From an uncultured Paracoccus sp. (GTDB lineage Bacteria > Pseudomonadota > Alphaproteobacteria > Rhodobacterales > Rhodobacteraceae), in contig NZ_CANKWH010000022.1 in the NCBI RefSeq assembly GCF_947487305.1, positions 1-45,055 of the forward strand: a stretch of 45,055 nucleotides of DNA. Direction: 5' to 3'. The position numbers were made by a program, and so were the translations under genes. Positions 37,622 to 45,054 of the stretch are shown here, piece by piece; the first letter of the stretch is position 1; each line of letters begins with the position of its first letter. The notes beneath the pieces were generated by a model, which had not been told where the DNA came from, searched no databases, and saw only the letters and a program-made list of their open reading frames with translations.

Positions 37622-40030
37622 ATGGCAAGCAAGCGCGACGGGTCCAGTACTAAAGTGTCGCGGCAGCGCGGCGTTGCCGCAACATCCGCAAAGCCCCTGA
37701 AGGAAAAAGTGAAAAATTCGGACAATAGTGACGTTGCGTCACAACGCCGCGCTGCGGCGAAGCCGGCAGAATCATCTGCCGAGTCTGCAAGCAAATCCGC
37801 TCGAAGCGCCCGCTCGACCGCGAAGGCCGGGGCGAAATCGGCCTCCGGGGCCGGTGCGGCACCTGAAGCCAAGGCTGCGACTGCAGAAAAAACCGGCCGT
37901 AGCGGCGTGAAGACACGGGCAGCGGCCGCCCGCAAGCCGGCCTCGCCGGCCGCCAGCAAGGCGGCAGAGGCGAAACCGGCGCGGAAGACGGCCGCCAAGA
38001 CCGCCGAGAAACCGGCCAAGACCAGCGCCCAGCCAAAGCCCCGCGCCGCGAAGCCGGCCGCGCCCCGGGCAGCTGCGACCAAGGTCGTGGCTGCGCCGGA
38101 GAAAGAGGTGGCCGAAGCCGCCTCGACCCGCGCCAGCGAGGCCGTGACCGAGCAGGCCAAGCCCGCCGCCGGGGCCAGGGCTGAAGCCGCCGCCTCCGCG
38201 ACCGATGCGGCGACCGATGCGATGGAATCGGCCTTTGCCCGGCTGATGCCCGGAAACGGCTCGCTCGCGGCACAGAACCTGACCCAGAACCTCGAGCGGA
38301 TCGAGACGCTGAGCCAGCGGCTGGTCAGCGCCATGTCGCAGCGCGGTATGCCCAACCCCTCGGTCGAGATGCCGGGGCCGGATCTCTATGTCGCCACCGC
38401 CGGCGCCTTCATGAAGACGCTGACCGAACAGCCCTCGCGGATCATCGGCCAGCAGGTCAACTTCTGGGGCGAGACACTGAAGCATTACGCGCAGGCTCAG
38501 GCCGCGCTGGCGCGGGGTGCCGCACCGAGCGAGGACGAGGACGGGCCGAAGGACAAGCGCTTCAAGAACCCGCTCTGGCGCAGTCATCCCTTCTTCAGCT
38601 TCGTGCGCCGGCAATACGAGATCAACGCCAAGGCCATGTCCTCGGCCACAGCCGATCTGGACATGCCGGACGAGACCGCGCGGCGGCGGCTGAACTGGCT
38701 GACCGGGCAAATCATCGACATGATGGCGCCGACCAATTTTCTCGCCACCAATCCCGACGCGCTGGAAAAGGCGGTCGAGACCGAGGGCGAGAGCCTGGTG
38801 AAGGGGCTGGAGAACCTGGTCCGCGATGTCGAACAGAATGGCGGCGAGATGCTGGTCTCGCTGGCCGACCGCGACGCCTTCACCGTGGGCGAGAATATCG
38901 GCACCGCCGAGGGCACGGTTGTGCACCGCACGCCCCTCTTGGAACTCATCCAGTACAAGCCCACCACGGAATCGGCCCATGCCCTGCCGCTGGTGATCTT
39001 CCCGCCCTGGATCAACAAGTTCTACATCCTCGACCTGAAGCCGCAGAACAGCCTGATCCGCTGGCTGGTCGATCAGGGCCATACGCTGTTCGTGGTCAGC
39101 TGGAAGAACCCCGATGCCAGCTATGCCGAGACCGGCATGGATGACTATGTCTCGGCCTATCTCGACGTGTTCGAGAAGGCGCTGACCCTGACCGACCAGA
39201 AAAAGCTGAACGTCGTCGGCTATTGCATCGCCGGCACCACCCTGTCGCTGACGCTGGCGCTGATGGCCAAGCGCGGCGACACGCGGGTGAACAGCGCCAC
39301 CTTCTTCACCACGCTGACCGATTTCTCGGAGCAGGGCGAGTTCACCACCTTCCTGCAGGATGATTTCGTCGACGGGATCGAGGCCGAGGTGCATCGCCAC
39401 GGCATCCTGCGCTCGCAGATCATGTCGCGCACCATGAGCTTCCTGCGCGCCAATGACCTCGTCTGGGGTCCGGCGATCCGCAGCTACATGATGGGCGAGA
39501 CGCCGCCGGCCTTTGATCTTCTGTTCTGGAACGGCGACAGCACCAACCTGCCGGCCAAGATGACCATCGAGTATCTGCGCGGCCTCTGCCAGCAGAATGC
39601 CTTTGCCGGCGACGGCTTCCCGGTGCTGGGCGAGATGGTGCGGCTGTCGGATGTGACCCTGCCGCTTTGCTCGGTCGCCTGCGAGACCGACCATATCGCG
39701 CCGTGGAAGGATTGCTGGCGCGGCGTGGCGCAGATGGGCAGCCCCGACAAGCGCTTCATCCTGTCGGAATCGGGCCATATCGCCGGGATCGTCAACCCGC
39801 CCTCGAAGAAGAAATACGGTCATTATGCCGGGGGCAGCGATTTCAGCCATGACGACCAGGGCTGGAAGGACAGCGCCACCTTCCGCGAGGGCAGCTGGTG
39901 GCCGCTCTGGGGCGAATGGCTGGACGAGCGTTCGGGCGAGATGATTCCCGCGCGCGACCCGGGCAAGGGCTATGGCCCGGCGCCCGGCACCTATGTCCAC
40001 GAGCGGGGCGGGGTAAAAAGCGACGACTGA
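37622..40030 (+). CDS. phaC: Class I PHA synthase with histone-H1-like N-terminal extension
   Basis: An 802-residue PHB synthase. Residues from about 201 form a normal class I synthase: GYCIAG with catalytic Cys535, Asp690 in CETDHIAPW, His719 in SESGHIAG, plus FPPWINKFYILDL. Class I enzymes are about 600 residues. The first 200 residues are extra: Ala, Lys, Arg, Pro and Ser with KPA/AAK repeats and almost no hydrophobic residues, like histone H1 or the AlgP/PhaF tails. The ribosome site GGGGGGAG precedes ATG 37622, and the frame is open throughout. An in-frame ATG at 38222 would give a standard 602-residue enzyme, so start mapping matters. Monomers are (R)-3-hydroxyacyl-CoA. Confidence 0.93.
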   Translation: MASKRDGSSTKVSRQRGVAATSAKPLKEKVKNSDNSDVASQRRAAAKPAESSAESASKSARSARSTAKAGAKSASGAGAAPEAKAATAEKTGRSGVKTRAAAARKPASPAASKAAEAKPARKTAAKTAEKPAKTSAQPKPRAAKPAAPRAAATKVVAAPEKEVAEAASTRASEAVTEQAKPAAGARAEAAASATDAATDAMESAFARLMPGNGSLAAQNLTQNLERIETLSQRLVSAMSQRGMPNPSVEMPGPDLYVATAGAFMKTLTEQPSRIIGQQVNFWGETLKHYAQAQAALARGAAPSEDEDGPKDKRFKNPLWRSHPFFSFVRRQYEINAKAMSSATADLDMPDETARRRLNWLTGQIIDMMAPTNFLATNPDALEKAVETEGESLVKGLENLVRDVEQNGGEMLVSLADRDAFTVGENIGTAEGTVVHRTPLLELIQYKPTTESAHALPLVIFPPWINKFYILDLKPQNSLIRWLVDQGHTLFVVSWKNPDASYAETGMDDYVSAYLDVFEKALTLTDQKKLNVVGYCIAGTTLSLTLALMAKRGDTRVNSATFFTTLTDFSEQGEFTTFLQDDFVDGIEAEVHRHGILRSQIMSRTMSFLRANDLVWGPAIRSYMMGETPPAFDLLFWNGDSTNLPAKMTIEYLRGLCQQNAFAGDGFPVLGEMVRLSDVTLPLCSVACETDHIAPWKDCWRGVAQMGSPDKRFILSESGHIAGIVNPPSKKKYGHYAGGSDFSHDDQGWKDSATFREGSWWPLWGEWLDERSGEMIPARDPGKGYGPAPGTYVHERGGVKSDD

Positions 40031-40074
40031 TCAGGGGGTTGGTCCGTGGCGACCGCGGTATCGGCAAGATTTTG

Positions 40075-40124
40075 CTGCGTTGCAGCGAAAAAAACTTGAA
40101 ATGCCGCGGCGCAGCATTCATATT
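40075..40124 (+). promoter_or_regulatory. phaP promoter with PhaR-type operator
   Basis: CTGC-GTT-GCAG (40075-40085) lies just upstream of TTGAAA (40096-40101), 17 nt, CATATT (40119-40124). A PhaR dimer here would abut the -35. This is the expected arrangement for granule-sensing control of phasin. Confidence 0.7.
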
Positions 40125-40198
40125 GGCCTCACAGACGAACAACCCCCCGCGGTTTAGGGCAGTGACCCGGTCGAACCGCACCTCTAATGGAGACCATC

Positions 40199-40651
40199 AT
40201 GGCCAAGACCACTGATTACACCAAAGCCTTCCAGGACATGTTCGCCAACTTCCCGGTTGACACCTCGTCCTTCACCGAAGCCTTCAAGTCGCAGAGCGCG
40301 CTGGGCGAGAAACTGTCGAAAGTGGCTCTGGAAGCTGCCGAGCGTTCGACCGACATCTCGGCTCGCTGGGCCAAGGACAGCATCGCCCGCGTTGGCGAGC
40401 TGGCTGCTTCGAAGCAGGAACCGGCCGAGTACACCAAAGCCGTGACCGACTTCGCTTCGGCCTCGGCCGAACTGGCCGCCGAGCACCTGGCTGCCTTCGC
40501 CGAAGTCGCCAAGAAAGTCCAGATGGACACCGTCGACCTGATGCTGTCCTCGGGCAAAGACTTCGCTGCCGACGCTCAGAAAGCCGCTGAAAAAGCGACC
40601 AAAGAAGCCCAGTCGGCCGTCAAGAAAGCCACCGCCGCTGCCAGCAAGTAA
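40199..40651 (+). CDS. phaP: Phasin, PHA granule surface protein
   Basis: A 150-residue amphipathic helical protein that coats PHA granules. It starts MAKTTDYTKAFQDMFANFPV, continues with heptad-like Ala-rich helices (ERSTDISARWAKDSIARVGE, ASAELAAEHLAAFAEVAKKV), and ends in a Lys/Ala tail AEKATKEAQSAVKKATAAAS. Codon choice differs visibly from neighbours (frequent AAA and GCT), fitting very high expression. ATG 40199 has TGGAGA upstream. A strong terminator follows. Confidence 0.96.
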   Translation: MAKTTDYTKAFQDMFANFPVDTSSFTEAFKSQSALGEKLSKVALEAAERSTDISARWAKDSIARVGELAASKQEPAEYTKAVTDFASASAELAAEHLAAFAEVAKKVQMDTVDLMLSSGKDFAADAQKAAEKATKEAQSAVKKATAAASK

Positions 40652-40680
40652 TCGCTGCGCGAGACGGATGTTTCGGGAAA

Positions 40681-40704
40681 AGGGGTGCGCAAGCGCCCCT
40701 TTTT
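40681..40704 (+). terminator. Terminator of phaP
   Basis: AGGGGTGC (40681-40688) pairs with GCGCCCCT (40693-40700, one G-U) around GCAA and runs into TTTTT. Confidence 0.9.
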
Positions 40705-40740
40705 CTTTGTGCTGTAGGCTGCTGGCGCGTAGCGAAATGG

Positions 40741-41667
40741 TCAGTTCCTCCCGGCGCAGCCGACTGCAGCAAATTCGGCGACGCCTTCGTCCTGCCCATC
40801 CGTAAAGCTCGCGACGGTTACTGGCCTCTCAAGATCCGGAAAGTGGTAGACCGCATTCGCGCTGAAAGGACCGCCGCCCGAATGGCCGATGGTGCGACCG
40901 ATCTGGCCACAGTGACCGCTCATCAGGCCAAGGGCGTAACCGCATTCGGTCCAGGGCCGTCCCTCGATGGCGCCGCCGAGGGGAACGCGGTCCAGCATCC
41001 GGGTCAGGGTTCGAGGACTGAGAAGCCTGCCGGTGAAGAGTGCGTGCAACAACTGTGCGGCATCCGCTGCCGTTCCGACAAGGCAACCGTGATAGACCCA
41101 ACCGGGATGATAGCTGCGGGCGGCGTCCCAATGGACTTGGGCGAACTGTTCTCTCGTCAGGGCAAGTTCTATGCTGTGCAAGCCGAGGGGGCGGCAGATT
41201 AGGTCCTGCACCAAATGCGAGAACGGGCGGCCCGCTACCTCTTCGATCAGCTCGCGGGCAAACATAGAACCGAGATTCGAATAGGACCAGCCGGCCCCCG
41301 GTTCGAATAGCATTCCCTGCGCCATCGCAGCCGTGACAAGGCCGTCGCGTGGCCACGGTTCTTCATCATTCGCGACTGCCTGCCTGTATCGCGGAAGCCC
41401 GGTATAGTCGGGCAACCCGGCAGTATGGTTCAGAAGCTGACCGAGGGTGAAGTCTCGCTCGGACAGGCGCGTCTCGAGATCGATGAGGCCCTGTTCGACG
41501 AGCCGCAAGGCGCAGATTGCGATCGCCGTCTTGGTGAAGCTCCAGTAAGGAAACTTCTCCCCGTTCTCGTCAGAGCATCGGTCGGGATCAGTGCCGGTCA
41601 CTCGGCAGCAGAAGATGCGTTGAGCGCGGGTCAACCTCGCGTCTTCTGAACGGGCGTTCCCCCTCAC
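40741..41667 (-). CDS. Serine hydrolase, beta-lactamase / class C PBP fold
   Basis: A 308-residue enzyme of the serine beta-lactamase-like family. The nucleophile motif is SFTK (residues 43-46), the second motif is YSN (129-131), and HSGG replaces the KTG triad motif. LLNHTAGLPDYTGLPRY is characteristic of esterase/peptidase members. No signal peptide is apparent, so it is probably cytoplasmic. The start is uncertain: GTG 41667 overlaps the cls stop (GTGA) and implies coupling; TTG 41634 and ATG 41703 are alternatives. Codon use looks less GC-biased than in its neighbours. The substrate is unknown. Confidence 0.85.
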   Translation of the reverse strand: MRGNARSEDARLTRAQRIFCCRVTGTDPDRCSDENGEKFPYWSFTKTAIAICALRLVEQGLIDLETRLSERDFTLGQLLNHTAGLPDYTGLPRYRQAVANDEEPWPRDGLVTAAMAQGMLFEPGAGWSYSNLGSMFARELIEEVAGRPFSHLVQDLICRPLGLHSIELALTREQFAQVHWDAARSYHPGWVYHGCLVGTAADAAQLLHALFTGRLLSPRTLTRMLDRVPLGGAIEGRPWTECGYALGLMSGHCGQIGRTIGHSGGGPFSANAVYHFPDLERPVTVASFTDGQDEGVAEFAAVGCAGRN

Positions 41668-43094
41668 AACACCGGCCCTGCAATCGCCAGCGTGTTGTTC
41701 CACAGCCTCCTGCCCATGCCCCAGGCCTCGACCTCGACCAGCGTCACCTCGCGGCTCTGGCCCAGATAATCCTGTTGCCGCGCGCGCATGGCGGCGGTGG
41801 TCGCGGGGTCGGCCAGCAGGATGTTGTTCTCGTAATTCAGGTCAAAGCTGCGGCGGTCCATATTGGCCGAGCCGATCAGGGTGATCTCGCCGTCCAGCGT
41901 CATCGACTTGGTATGCAACAGCCCGGGCTGGAACTCGAACACCTTCACCCCCGCCGTCAGCAGGTCCTGGTAATAGCTGCGGCTGGCGGCGCCGACGGCG
42001 AAATCGTCGTTGCGGGCGGGGAAGATGATGGTGGTGTCGACGCCGCGATTGGCCGCGGCGCAGAGACCCGCCTGGATGGCGCGGTCGGGGACGTAATAGG
42101 GCGTGGTCACGAACAGCTCGCGCCGGGCGGCATACATCAGGTTCTCGAACATCTCGGGCATGGCCGAATGGCGCACCGTCGGGCCGGTGCCGACGGCCTG
42201 CGCGGTGAAGCCCGGACGGGCAGGGGGCATCGGCTGGCGCAGCAGCGCCGACAGGTCCTCACTGACATTCACCATCCAGTCGCTGCAGAAGAGATGCTGG
42301 TTCTGGCGCACCACCGGCCCCTCGAAACGCATGACCGCATCGACCCAGGGGCCGAATTTCGCCTTGGGCAGAAAGGCCGGATCGGCACAGTTCTGGCTGC
42401 CGCAATAGGTGATCGCATTGTCGATGACGACGATCTTGCGGTGATTGCGCAGGTCGATCCGCCCGGTGAGGAAGGGCAGGAGTGGGTTGCCGGTCTTCAG
42501 CGCGATCGCCGTGTGCACCCCCGCCGCCGTCATCGCCGCCCATTCCGGGCTGCGGGTCATGTCGCGCGAGCCGATGGCGTCGACCATCGCCCGGCAGGTC
42601 ACGCCGCGCGCCGCCGCACGCTTCATCGCCTCGACCATCTTGGAGCCGTTGTGGTCGGTCAGCCAGATGTAGAACAGCAGGTGCACATGATCCTTCGCCG
42701 CATCGATATCGGCGACCATTTCGTCAATGGCGGCATCGGAATTGGCCATCAGCCGGGCGCTGTTGCCGCCGACCGGCTCATAGCCGCTGATCGAGCGGCC
42801 TACGGCAAAGAGCGGGCGGTAAAGCTCGGGGATCGCGGCGGCGTTCTCGGGCGCGTCCCAGCCCGACGCCGCATCCGGCCGGGGCAGGCCGGCCATCACC
42901 TTCTGCATCCGCGCGACCCGCCTGTGGCCGATATCGGTCTCACCCAGCAGCACGTAGGCGATGGCGCCGATATAGGGCAGGGCGATGACGACGAGCAGCC
43001 AGGCGGCGCGGGAATCGGGCTGGCGGTTCTGGCGCAGCAGGATGCGCAGGCCCACGGCAATGACGATCAGCACATGCAAGAGAACGAAGATCAT
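41664..43094 (-). CDS. cls: Cardiolipin synthase-like phospholipase D
   Basis: A 476-residue membrane enzyme. Two N-terminal helices (residues 2-20 and 32-52, LLVVIALPYIGAIAYVLLGE) precede two PLD domains with HxK motifs: NHRKIVVIDN near 217 and HTKSMTLDGEITLIGSANMD near 393. This is the standard ClsA-type architecture that condenses two phosphatidylglycerols to cardiolipin. Length matches. It sits in the minus-strand group inserted between phaP and phaR, coupled to the serine hydrolase downstream. Confidence 0.94.
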   Translation of the reverse strand: MIFVLLHVLIVIAVGLRILLRQNRQPDSRAAWLLVVIALPYIGAIAYVLLGETDIGHRRVARMQKVMAGLPRPDAASGWDAPENAAAIPELYRPLFAVGRSISGYEPVGGNSARLMANSDAAIDEMVADIDAAKDHVHLLFYIWLTDHNGSKMVEAMKRAAARGVTCRAMVDAIGSRDMTRSPEWAAMTAAGVHTAIALKTGNPLLPFLTGRIDLRNHRKIVVIDNAITYCGSQNCADPAFLPKAKFGPWVDAVMRFEGPVVRQNQHLFCSDWMVNVSEDLSALLRQPMPPARPGFTAQAVGTGPTVRHSAMPEMFENLMYAARRELFVTTPYYVPDRAIQAGLCAAANRGVDTTIIFPARNDDFAVGAASRSYYQDLLTAGVKVFEFQPGLLHTKSMTLDGEITLIGSANMDRRSFDLNYENNILLADPATTAAMRARQQDYLGQSREVTLVEVEAWGMGRRLWNNTLAIAGPVL

Positions 43095-43141
43095 GGGTCA
43101 CAACTCCATCTAACCAACCACAACCGCAGCGGACACGGCCC

Positions 43142-43612
43142 CTAGCTTAGCGATCCGACCGTGTCGGCCAGCTGATCCAGCGCCGCGCCCCAGCCAGGCT
43201 CAAAACCCATCTCGTCATGCTTGCGCGCCTCCTCGGCACTGCGATGCAGCACCCGGGCGGCATAGCGGGTGCCGCCGGCCTCGGGCGTGAGATCGAGGAT
43301 CGCCGTCAGCGCCAGCCAGGGTTCTATCGGCCGCCAGCCCTCGGCCAATTGCGTGGTGAAGACCAGCCGGCGCTCGGGGATGGCTTCCAGAAAGCAGCCC
43401 TCGACATGGGGCTGGAAGGGGCCGTCGCCCTCGCGCATCAGCGTCTCGAACCCGCCGCCCGGCCGCAGGTCCAACTTGACCACCCGGCAAGCATAGGGCG
43501 CGGGGATCCACCAGCGGGCAAGGATGGCCGGATCGCTCCAGGCCCGCCAGACCACCGAAGGCGGGGCCGGGATCAGGCGCGAGATGGTCAGTTCGGCGGT
43601 GGCGTCAGTCAT
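43142..43612 (-). CDS. SRPBCC / AHSA1-type ligand-binding protein
   Basis: A 156-residue START-like helix-grip protein. It opens with ELTISRLIPAPPSVVWRAWS and DPAILARWWIPAPY, the typical AHSA1 (activator of Hsp90-like) start, and ends with the long helix EMGFEPGWGAALDQLADTV. Members bind hydrophobic ligands or act as co-chaperone-like proteins; no specific role can be assigned. It is divergent from phaR and lies 47 nt upstream of cls on the same strand. Confidence 0.92.
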   Translation of the reverse strand: MTDATAELTISRLIPAPPSVVWRAWSDPAILARWWIPAPYACRVVKLDLRPGGGFETLMREGDGPFQPHVEGCFLEAIPERRLVFTTQLAEGWRPIEPWLALTAILDLTPEAGGTRYAARVLHRSAEEARKHDEMGFEPGWGAALDQLADTVGSLS

Positions 43613-43770
43613 CGGCTTCTCCTCTCGCGCGCGGCTGTGGTCCCGAGAATGACAGCGCCGCGCGCCGTCGCAATGGAAATTTCGCCGGGGTCGGGCAGTC
43701 GGGACCCCGTTGCCGATTGCTACGGTCCGGTGGCACGCTGCGACAAAATGGTGCTTTTCTTTTGCCTTTT

Positions 43771-43803
43771 CGCTGCACTGCGCCCATCATGCTGCAAATG
43801 CAT
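43771..43803. promoter_or_regulatory. TGC-rich stretch before phaR
   Basis: CGCTGCACTGCGC (43771-43783) and TGCTGCAAATGCA (43790-43802) give four TGC units close to the phaR start. PhaR of Paracoccus binds TGC-rich DNA and represses its own gene. No exact CTGC-N3-GCAG is present here. Confidence 0.4.
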
Positions 43804-43821
43804 CAAGACGGGGCTCAGTCC

Positions 43822-44454
43822 ATGGCCGCAACCGAAACGCCGCTGCTGATCAAGCGCTATGCCAGCCGGCGGCTCTACAATACCGAGACCAGCGATTACG
43901 TCACGCTCGAGGATATCGCGGTCTTCGTCCGCGAGGGCCGCGAGGTGAAGATCGTCGACCTGAAGACCGGCGATGACCTGACCCGGCAATACCTGCTGCA
44001 GATCGTCGCCGATCACGAAAGCCGTGGCGAGAATGTCCTGCCCATCGACGTGCTGACCGACCTGGTGCGCAGCTATACTACCCAGGCGCAATCCGTGGTG
44101 CCGCAATTCCTGGCCGCGAGCTTCGAGATGCTGCGCGAGGGCCAGTCGAAGATGATGGAGAACATGGCGACCATGCCGAACCCGATGGCCAACATGCCAG
44201 GATTCGACGCGCTGCAGCGCCAGCAGCAGATGTTCCTGAAGGCGATGATGGGCGGCTGGCGCGGCGGTGCCTCGGGGCCCGACCCCGACGAGGCCGAGGA
44301 GGCCGACCCCGCGCCGATGCCCGCGGCCCGCAAGGGCAAGCCCGCCCCCGCGCCCCAATCCCCGTCCGCTGGCGACGGTGTTGGTGACGGCGACGACATG
44401 GTCGAGATCCGCCGGCAACTGGCCGAATTGCAAAACCGCATCTCGAAGCTCTGA
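43822..44454 (+). CDS. phaR: PHA synthesis repressor PhaR
   Basis: A 210-residue DNA-binding regulator that also binds PHB. The N-terminal PHB/PHA accumulation domain reads ETPLLIKRYASRRLYNTETS, then DYVTLEDIAVFVREGREVKI and QYLLQIVADHESRGENVLPI, nearly the Paracoccus PhaR sequence as remembered. It is followed by the second conserved block (SYTTQAQSVVPQFLAASFEM) and a Met-rich, then Pro/Ala-rich acidic linker with a terminal helix. Growing granules titrate PhaR from phaP and phaR promoters. ATG 43822 fits homologues; upstream in-frame ATGs at 43790 and 43799 lie in the TGC-rich operator zone. Confidence 0.95.
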   Translation: MAATETPLLIKRYASRRLYNTETSDYVTLEDIAVFVREGREVKIVDLKTGDDLTRQYLLQIVADHESRGENVLPIDVLTDLVRSYTTQAQSVVPQFLAASFEMLREGQSKMMENMATMPNPMANMPGFDALQRQQQMFLKAMMGGWRGGASGPDPDEAEEADPAPMPAARKGKPAPAPQSPSAGDGVGDGDDMVEIRRQLAELQNRISKL

Positions 44455-44498
44455 TCCCGGTCTTGCGCGCCTGACGCCACCACGCTACACCCGCCGAC

Positions 44499-44588
44499 GG
44501 AGAGGTGGCCGAGTGGTCGAAGGCGCACGCCTGGAAAGTGTGTAGGCGGGGAACCGTCTCGAGGGTTCGAATCCCTTCCTCTCCGCCA
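44499..44588 (+). tRNA. tRNA-Ser, anticodon GGA
   Basis: A 90-nt type II tRNA. Acceptor GGAGAGG (44499-44505) pairs with CCTCTCC (44578-44584), then discriminator G and an encoded CCA (44586-44588). The anticodon arm CACGC-CTGGAAA-GTGTG gives GGA, reading UCC/UCU. The long variable arm (AGGCGGGGAACCGTCT) and the TTCGAAT T-loop confirm serine. It is followed by a terminator. Confidence 0.98.
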
Positions 44589-44612
44589 CTTGCACATTGC
44601 AAACCCGAAAAC

Positions 44613-44634
44613 AGGTCCCTCGCGGGGCCTTTTT
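44613..44634 (+). terminator. Terminator of tRNA-Ser
   Basis: AGGTCCC (44613-44619) pairs with GGGGCCT (44624-44630, one G-U), followed by TTTTT. Confidence 0.8.
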
Positions 44635-44672
44635 CTTTATGTGCCAAAGGGGTTTGCAGGCACCATCCGCCC

Positions 44673-44795
44673 TTCGGAGACAGACCCGCCGCGCAAGATC
44701 GGTCTCCGAACGCCCACCGTCTCTTTCCACCCGCCTTTCGCTCTCGGCGAGACGGGTTCAAAAGCCCCATATATTTCAGTAAACTGACGGGGTCG
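44673..44795. other. Inverted-repeat-rich gap downstream of tRNA-Ser
   Basis: No gene is seen in 44589-44937. It contains TTCGGAGAC (44673-44681) with GTCTCCGAA (44702-44710), then CCGTCTC (44717-44723) with GAGACGG (44749-44755). Further on, CCCC...GGGG flanks the dyad TCAGT-AA-ACTGA in the AT-rich stretch around 44765-44793. The repeated GTCTC/GAGAC core suggests a structured RNA or operator array for the downstream gene. Confidence 0.45.
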
Positions 44796-44937
44796 CGCTG
44801 CGCCCCTGTTTCGCTGGTTCCGGCTTGTTTCGATGAAATCAGAGGCGCGACACGGGCGGCGTGGTCGTTGGCACGTCTGAGGAGTTTTGCGCGAAGTCTC
44901 TGATGATAAACGCAGTTTCCGCCGCTAGCCTGGCGCA

Positions 44938-44994
44938 ATGTCAAACGGGGCCTGGACCGATCAAGAGAACGACCTGATGGATGCTGTCCCATAG
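44938..44994 (+). pseudogene. 5' fragment of a gene cut by the terminal repeat
   Basis: From ATG 44938 the frame reads MSNGAWTDQENDL, then crosses into the terminal repeat at 44979 and stops at TAG 44992. The WTDxENDL opening resembles a family of alphaproteobacterial HNH/restriction-like proteins that begin this way, recalled from general knowledge and not verified. Only 13-14 native codons remain, so identity is tentative. It would be the first accessory gene beyond tRNA-Ser. Confidence 0.35.
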
Positions 44995-45054
44995 CGTGGT
45001 GTAGCTGGCGCTGATTGTCACCGTGATGTTCGGCGCGGGCCTGCTTGATCAGGA
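44979..45054. repeat. 76-bp terminal repeat, probable insertion-sequence end (right copy)
   Basis: Exact reverse complement of 1-76. It begins at GGATGCTGTCCC directly after the coding codons of the truncated gene, which marks the likely insertion junction. One additional base (45055) lies beyond the match. Confidence 0.85.

Noticed and set aside
37650..40000. Long minus-strand frames opposite phaC
   Set aside because: Shadow frames of the high-GC phaC gene; composition is Arg/Gly/His-rich without motifs.
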